A DNA stretch of 64,000 nucleotides from Hahellaceae bacterium (GTDB lineage Bacteria; Pseudomonadota; Gammaproteobacteria; Pseudomonadales; Oleiphilaceae): contig JADJWY010000009.1 of NCBI GenBank assembly GCA_016716085.1, forward strand, positions 1 through 64,000, read 5' to 3'. Made by a program: the position numbers and the translations under genes. The notes under the pieces were generated by a model. It made no database searches and had not been told where the DNA came from. It saw only the letters and a program-made list of their open reading frames with translations. This document shows, piece by piece, positions 60,041-64,000 of this stretch. Position 1 is the first letter of the stretch; every line of letters begins with the position of its first letter.

Positions 60041-60410
60041 TGTATAGTGGCCCTAACAAAAGGTCGGTTGTCGTATAAGTTCTGATCGTTCTGGCGCGAA
60101 CATGGCATGACTGCAAGCAGTGTGTACCGGAAAGGAGCCAAAGGGTATAACTTCCTTTCCATACATGCAATTACAGCGCAAACTATAAGCTGTTACTAGT
60201 TATAGTTTAGTCTCTGGACAAGACAAAGAAAAAATTTGTATATAATTTGTCAGAGCCCAGTGCCGAAATTGCCGCATTGCGGATGCCGATGTGAGTTGCC
60301 AGTCTTCCGGTCATTCTCATCGTTCCTTAAGATAGAGCATAGACCAAAAGACAAAAGCGTGCAGAGGATGCCGGTCAGACTGCACAAACGATAACCGGAC
60401 AGGGCCCCCG
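60041..60410. promoter_or_regulatory. 370-base divergent intergenic region between pilG and gshB
   Basis: I see no gene here. It is AT-rich from about 60170 to 60250. The dyad AACTATAA (60181-60188) / TTATAGTT (60200-60207) may be a regulatory site. A candidate promoter for gshB is TGGACA (60215-60220) with TATATA 18 bases on (60239-60244; TATAAT at 60241-60246). No clear promoter for pilG was found; none of the candidates had a good spacing. Confidence 0.55.
60215..60246 (+). promoter_or_regulatory. candidate sigma-70 promoter for gshB and following genes
   Basis: -35-like TGGACA at 60215-60220; -10-like TATATA at 60239-60244, 18-base spacer, with TATAAT offset by two bases. This would give a leader of about 160 bases before the gshB start. 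Confidence 0.5.
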
Positions 60411-61370
60411 ATGAGTTTCAGGTTTGGCGTTATAATGGATCCGATCGCCGGGATCAAGGTAAAAAAAGATACCAGTTTCGCATTTATGCTCACTGCCCAA
60501 CGAAAAGGGTGGGAAGTCTACTATCTCCGTCAGGAGGACTTGTTTTTAGAAGGCGGAATCGTCTATGCGACGTGTTCGCGTATCGAGGTGCGGGACGACC
60601 CGAAAGACTGGTATACCCTTCTTGACGCAAAGACACTGCCGTTGCATGAGCTGGACATGGTCATCATGCGCAAAGATCCGCCCGTCGATGCAGCTTTTGT
60701 GACGACGACGCATCTGCTGGATCTCGCAGAGGCCAGAGGGCTGCTGGTCGCCAACCGGCCTGCATCCCTGAGGGACTGCAATGAGAAGCTATTTGCGACC
60801 CATTTCCCAGAGCTGTGTCCCCCATTGCGCGTGAGTTCCGACCCGGCAAAACTGGCCGATTTTCATGCTCAGCACCGCGATGTTATTTTCAAGCCGCTGG
60901 ATGGTATGGGGGGGCGCTCAATTTTTCGGGTGCAGGACGATGCGCAAAATCTTAACGTGATTTTGGAAACCCTTACCGAAAATGGCACCCGCTGCATCAT
61001 GGCGCAAACCTATTTGCCCGAAATTCGCCAGGGTGATAAACGCATTTTAATGGTGTTCGGTGAGCCTGTACCGTTTGCCTTGGCCCGCATTCCAACCGGC
61101 CGCGAACACCGGGGAAATCTTGCCGCTGGCGGAACTGGGGAAGGGCGACCGCTCACCGCCCGTGATCGGGAGATTTGTGCACGGATTGGTCCGGAGTTGA
61201 TGCGGCGGGGCCTTTATTTTGTCGGCCTTGATGTGATCGGAGATCACCTGACTGAAATCAATGTCACGAGTCCAACCTGTCTGCGTGAGCTCGAAAGCCA
61301 GTTTGGGGTGGCCATCGCAGATGATTTTCTCGACAAGCTGGCCCGCTTGCGTGGTACTTCTGCGGCATGA
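60411..61370 (+). CDS. gshB: glutathione synthetase
   Basis: 319 residues. Begins RFGVIMDPIAGIKVKKDTSF, the conserved GshB N-terminus. ATP-grasp motifs: KPLDGMGGRSIFRV, FGEPVPFALARIPTGREHRG and FVGLDVIGDHLTEINVTSPT. The enzyme joins gamma-glutamylcysteine and glycine. The tonB-like gene overlaps its stop by four bases (ATGA). The order gshB-tonB3-algH matches P. aeruginosa. Confidence 0.96.
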   Translation: MSFRFGVIMDPIAGIKVKKDTSFAFMLTAQRKGWEVYYLRQEDLFLEGGIVYATCSRIEVRDDPKDWYTLLDAKTLPLHELDMVIMRKDPPVDAAFVTTTHLLDLAEARGLLVANRPASLRDCNEKLFATHFPELCPPLRVSSDPAKLADFHAQHRDVIFKPLDGMGGRSIFRVQDDAQNLNVILETLTENGTRCIMAQTYLPEIRQGDKRILMVFGEPVPFALARIPTGREHRGNLAAGGTGEGRPLTARDREICARIGPELMRRGLYFVGLDVIGDHLTEINVTSPTCLRELESQFGVAIADDFLDKLARLRGTSAA

Positions 61371-62163
61371 GTTATGAGCCGGACAGCCGGACCATTTCGG
61401 CGGGTGATCGACTGGGGCTGACGTTGTTTTTTGCCGCAGTGTTGCATGCGGCGATTGTACTGGGGGTCAGCTTTGACCTCAATGCGCGGCTGCCGGCGTC
61501 ACAGACCGTTGAAATTACCCTGGCCCAGCAGGATGAAGATGACGCGCCCGAAGAGGCCGATTTTCTTGCCCAAAGGAAACCTTGCCACAACCCGTTGCAG
61601 CGCCGCCACCTCAACCCCCGCAACCCCAGCAACCGGTTGTGGCCAGCTCAAAATCTCAGAAGGTTGTGCCATCCTTCATGCAGGACGAGTCGAATTCGCC
61701 AGAGGCTCCGGCTGAGCCCGCTGATAGTGCTCAGTTTCTGCGGCAGAGTCTGGAAATTGCCAGTCTTGAAGCCCGTTATATGGAGCAGCGCCAGGCCTAT
61801 GCCAAGCGTCCGAGGGTTACCCGCTTGAGTGCTGTTTCGGCACGTAAGTCGTCAAGTGCTTTTTATATGGAGAGCTGGCGACGGGAGCTTGAGCGAATCG
61901 GTAATATCAATTACCCGGAAGAGGCCCGACGGCGCCAGCTGAATGGTCGGGTTCGGGTAATGGTTTCCATGGAGCCGGACGGCGGCGTTGCTTCAATTGA
62001 AATCATGGAGTCATCCGGGCACAAGATTCTGGATGATGCCGTGATTCGAATTATTCGGTTGGCCGAGCCTTTTGCACCATTCTCCGATCAGATGCTTAAG
62101 GAAATGGACCGTCTGGAAATTATTCGCACATTTGACTTTGGTTCACATCTTTCCAGCTTTTAG
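61367..62163 (+). pseudogene. TonB3-like energy-transducing protein with a frame break near 61575
   Basis: The first frame (ATG 61367) has a membrane helix (LGLTLFFAAVLHAAIVLGVS) and the start of the periplasmic linker, then changes to non-TonB sequence and ends at 61828. The other frame (about 61575-62163) encodes the Pro/Gln-rich linker (AAPPPQPPQPQQPVVAS) and the TonB C-terminal domain (YPEEARRRQLNGRVRVMVSM). Inserting one base in AAA at about 61574-61576 joins them as EADFLAQ-KETLPQP. TonB3 in P. aeruginosa is linked to twitching motility. The copy is broken, or the A-run is misread. Confidence 0.75.
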
Positions 62164-62268
62164 GCGACGCAGACCTTTACTGGCTTTGCTGAGACAGGCC
62201 CAACTGGTTTATGCTGTAAGGGTCGGGAGGCCTGCGGGTCCCCATAGTCTTCAGAGAGGAGTGCAGCC

Positions 62269-62832
62269 ATGTCCAAATCCTCCATGTCCTCCCTGCGCAA
62301 TCAATTTTTGATTGCTATGCCACATCTCAGGGATCAGCACTTCGAGGGAACGATTACGTACATCTGTGAGCACAACGAAAGTGGTGCAATGGGTATCGTG
62401 ATTAACAAGCCCATGGAGCTACGCCTTTCAGAAATACTCAGTCAGCTTGATATTGATGGCAGCAGTCTCTCGCAGCAGGTCGTCTACACGGGTGGGCCTA
62501 TGCAAAGTGAGCGGGGCTTTGTGATTCATGGTGACGGATCCAGTTGGCAGTCGTCCCTCAAGGTTTCCGAGGCGATGACGGTGACAACCTCGCGGGACAT
62601 ACTGCAGGCGATGGCCTCCGGGGAGGGGCCACCGAAAGCATTGATTGCATTGGGCTATGCGGGATGGTCTGAAGGTCAGCTTGAGCAGGAGTTGGCCAAT
62701 AATTACTGGATCACCTGTGAGGCAGACGCCCGCATTTTGTTCGAGACGCCCGATCCGGAAAAGATCATTGCGGCCCTGGGGAGGGTTGGTATTGATTATT
62801 ATCGCCTGGCTTCGGTAGCCGGGCATGGCTGA
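62269..62832 (+). CDS. algH: YqgE/AlgH family protein (UPF0301)
   Basis: 187 residues. Conserved YqgE/AlgH features: LRNQFLIAMPHLRDQHFEGT, ICEHNESGAMGIVINKPMEL, VYTGGPMQSERGFVIH and YAGWSEGQLEQELANNYWI. The molecular function is not settled; in Pseudomonas it influences alginate and other exoproducts. GAGAGGAG precedes the ATG. It overlaps ruvX by 8 bases. Confidence 0.93.
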   Translation: MSKSSMSSLRNQFLIAMPHLRDQHFEGTITYICEHNESGAMGIVINKPMELRLSEILSQLDIDGSSLSQQVVYTGGPMQSERGFVIHGDGSSWQSSLKVSEAMTVTTSRDILQAMASGEGPPKALIALGYAGWSEGQLEQELANNYWITCEADARILFETPDPEKIIAALGRVGIDYYRLASVAGHG

Positions 62833-63229
62833 TCCGAAACGTGTGATGGCGTTTGATTTTGGTACCTGTCGAATCGGTGTGGCGGTAGGTCAGCAGTTGA
62901 CGGGAACCGCCTCGCCGCTCAAAATTCTGCCCGCGAAAGACGGTGTCCCCGACTGGGGCGTCATAGGGCAGCTGATTCAGGAGTGGAAGCCGGATCGAGT
63001 ACTGGTCGGGCATCCGCTGAACATGGACGGCACGGAAAACGAGATGTGTGTGCGAGCCCGTAAGTTTGCCAATCGCCTGCATGGACGCTTTGGTGTTCAG
63101 GTTGAGTTGGTCGATGAGAGGCTCAGCAGCTTTGTGCATCGCGAGCAACGTCGGGTTAGCGCTGGCAGATCCGACCCCATCGATGCGTTGGCTGCGGCAA
63201 CAATATGTGAGGACTGGCTGAGAAGATGA
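62825..63229 (+). CDS. ruvX: Holliday junction resolvase-like / pre-16S rRNA nuclease YqgF
   Basis: 134 residues, RNase H fold. Active-site Asp in MAFDFGTCRIGVAV and the second acidic cluster VELVDERLSS, plus the C-terminal DPIDALAAATICEDWL. YqgF matures the 5' end of 16S rRNA in E. coli. Overlaps algH at the start and pyrR at the end. Confidence 0.94.
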   Translation: MADPKRVMAFDFGTCRIGVAVGQQLTGTASPLKILPAKDGVPDWGVIGQLIQEWKPDRVLVGHPLNMDGTENEMCVRARKFANRLHGRFGVQVELVDERLSSFVHREQRRVSAGRSDPIDALAAATICEDWLRR

Positions 63230-63747
63230 TGACAGAAGATCCGTTGGTAGATGTGGGCTCTCTGCTGCAGTCGATGGCGCAGAAAGTGACAAGCCTGATG
63301 CAGGCGCGCAATATCGGACATTACGAAATCGTTGGCATTCGCTCTGGCGGAGTATGGTTGGCCAAGGCTCTGGGTGCAGAGCTGGGCCATCGTGGGGCGG
63401 TCGGTGAACTCGATATTTCTTTTTATCGGGACGACTTCACCCGCATTGGCCTTCATCCTCGGGTACGCCCTTCAGCGCTACCCTTTGCAACAGAAGACCA
63501 GAACCTGCTGTTGGTCGATGATGTCTTGATGAGTGGCCGCACAATACGTGCGGCGATGAATGAGTTATTTGATTTTGGTCGGCCAGCCAGTATTACCCTG
63601 GCCGTATTAGCCGATATCGGGCAGCGGGAACTGCCCATTCAGCCGGATGTCCTGGGCTGTACCCTCCATTTAAAGCCAGGACAGCGAGTTAAATTGTTGG
63701 GGCCTGAGCCGCTTAATCTGGTCGTCAAACAGGGGGTGCCAACATGA
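63226..63747 (+). CDS. pyrR: PyrR pyrimidine operon regulator / uracil phosphoribosyltransferase
   Basis: 173 residues with a phosphoribosyltransferase fold; PRPP-binding motif LLLVDDVLMSGRTIRAAMNE. ELDISFYRDDFTRIGLHPRV is conserved in PyrR. It starts in the ruvX stop (ATGA-type overlap) and the next ATG lies in its own stop. In pseudomonads PyrR clusters with pyrB and may control it or act as uracil phosphoribosyltransferase. Confidence 0.94.
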   Translation: MMTEDPLVDVGSLLQSMAQKVTSLMQARNIGHYEIVGIRSGGVWLAKALGAELGHRGAVGELDISFYRDDFTRIGLHPRVRPSALPFATEDQNLLLVDDVLMSGRTIRAAMNELFDFGRPASITLAVLADIGQRELPIQPDVLGCTLHLKPGQRVKLLGPEPLNLVVKQGVPT

Positions 63748-64000
63748 TCTGGCCAACAGAGAACAAGCCCAGGGCGGCCATTCAATTGAATCATGAGGGT
63801 CAGCTTCGTCATTTTCTTAGCATAGAAGGCTTAAAGCGGGAGTTGCTGATTGAAATACTCGATACAGCAGAATCCTTCATTGAAGTGGGATCCCGTTCGA
63901 TTCGTAAGGTGCCCCTGTTGCGCGGCAAGACGGTCGCGAATCTGTTTTTTGAAGCCAGTACACGCACTCGCTCAACCTTCGAGCTGGCGGCAAAGCGCCT
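63744..64000 (+). CDS. pyrB: aspartate carbamoyltransferase catalytic chain, partial (runs off the right edge)
   Basis: Only about 85 N-terminal residues are in the window. KVPLLRGKTVANLFFEAS and TRTRSTFELAAKRL contain the carbamoyl phosphate-binding STRTRSTFE motif. It catalyses the first committed step of pyrimidine synthesis. ATG 63744 overlaps the pyrR stop. Confidence 0.93.
   Translation, partial: MIWPTENKPRAAIQLNHEGQLRHFLSIEGLKRELLIEILDTAESFIEVGSRSIRKVPLLRGKTVANLFFEASTRTRSTFELAAKR

Noticed and set aside
60041..60410. Riboswitch or small RNA upstream of gshB
   Set aside because: The region has a possible dyad and promoter, but I saw no known riboswitch core or strong terminator before the ATG.
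1..64000. tRNA, rRNA and CRISPR elements
   Set aside because: No tRNA-like cloverleaf, rRNA-like stretch or regular repeat-spacer pattern was found when reading both strands.

Overview
The window looks like a chromosome segment of a Pseudomonas-like gammaproteobacterium (Pseudomonadales/Oceanospirillales type). The right third carries the gene order pyrB-pyrR-ruvX-algH/yqgE-tonB-gshB divergent from pilG-pilH-pilI-pilJ-pilK-chpA-chpB-chpC, which is the order known from Pseudomonas aeruginosa. GC content is moderate, overlapping start/stop codons are common, and signalling genes (chemoreceptors, GGDEF proteins) are abundant. I cannot name the genus from the sequence alone.

Layout. 1-10.2 kb: a GH13 glucosidase cut by the left edge, an HSL-type esterase, panE, a cytosolic chemoreceptor, a PEP-CTERM protein, an NfeD/SPFH pair, a double-receiver diguanylate cyclase and an exported CocE-type hydrolase. 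10.2-18.1 kb: an accessory island. It holds an antitoxin tail remnant, a TetR gene divergent from an exported tandem YdhR-like protein, a ParE/Phd toxin-antitoxin pair, a DUF4143 ATPase, a TacA antitoxin split exactly by an IS630 element, a 5'-truncated RHS gene with a variable tip, and a possible exported immunity gene. 18.1-22.8 kb: a likely lysine-catabolism operon (saccharopine/lysine-6-dehydrogenase family, ALDH7, DUF1338/HglS) and a 3-mercaptopyruvate sulfurtransferase. 22.8-26.2 kb: an Lrp regulator, an Atm1-like ABC exporter and two DUF4136 lipoproteins, the first frameshifted.

26.2-45.9 kb: mixed housekeeping and signalling. trhO, rlmJ, folM and folE form one run. Four GGDEF proteins lie in the window (one at 6.7 kb, three at 26-39 kb), together with an EAL/HDOD protein. 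A four-gene run of two DUF1538 membrane proteins, a PII-like protein and a CBS-pair protein forms a compact, poorly understood transport/regulation unit. A YadG/YadH-type ABC exporter and znuC/znuB (no znuA or zur in the window) follow. 45.9-60.0 kb: the complete Pil-Chp chemosensory system controlling type IV pili, with a 2728-residue ChpA carrying seven intact HTLKG phosphotransfer motifs. 60.0-64.0 kb: gshB, a frameshifted tonB3-like gene, yqgE/algH, ruvX, pyrR and the start of pyrB, all with overlapping or near-abutting ends.

Three single-base reading-frame breaks occur (DUF4136 lipoprotein, TonB, IS630 transposase). They may be real or may be sequence errors. No tRNA, rRNA or CRISPR array was seen.
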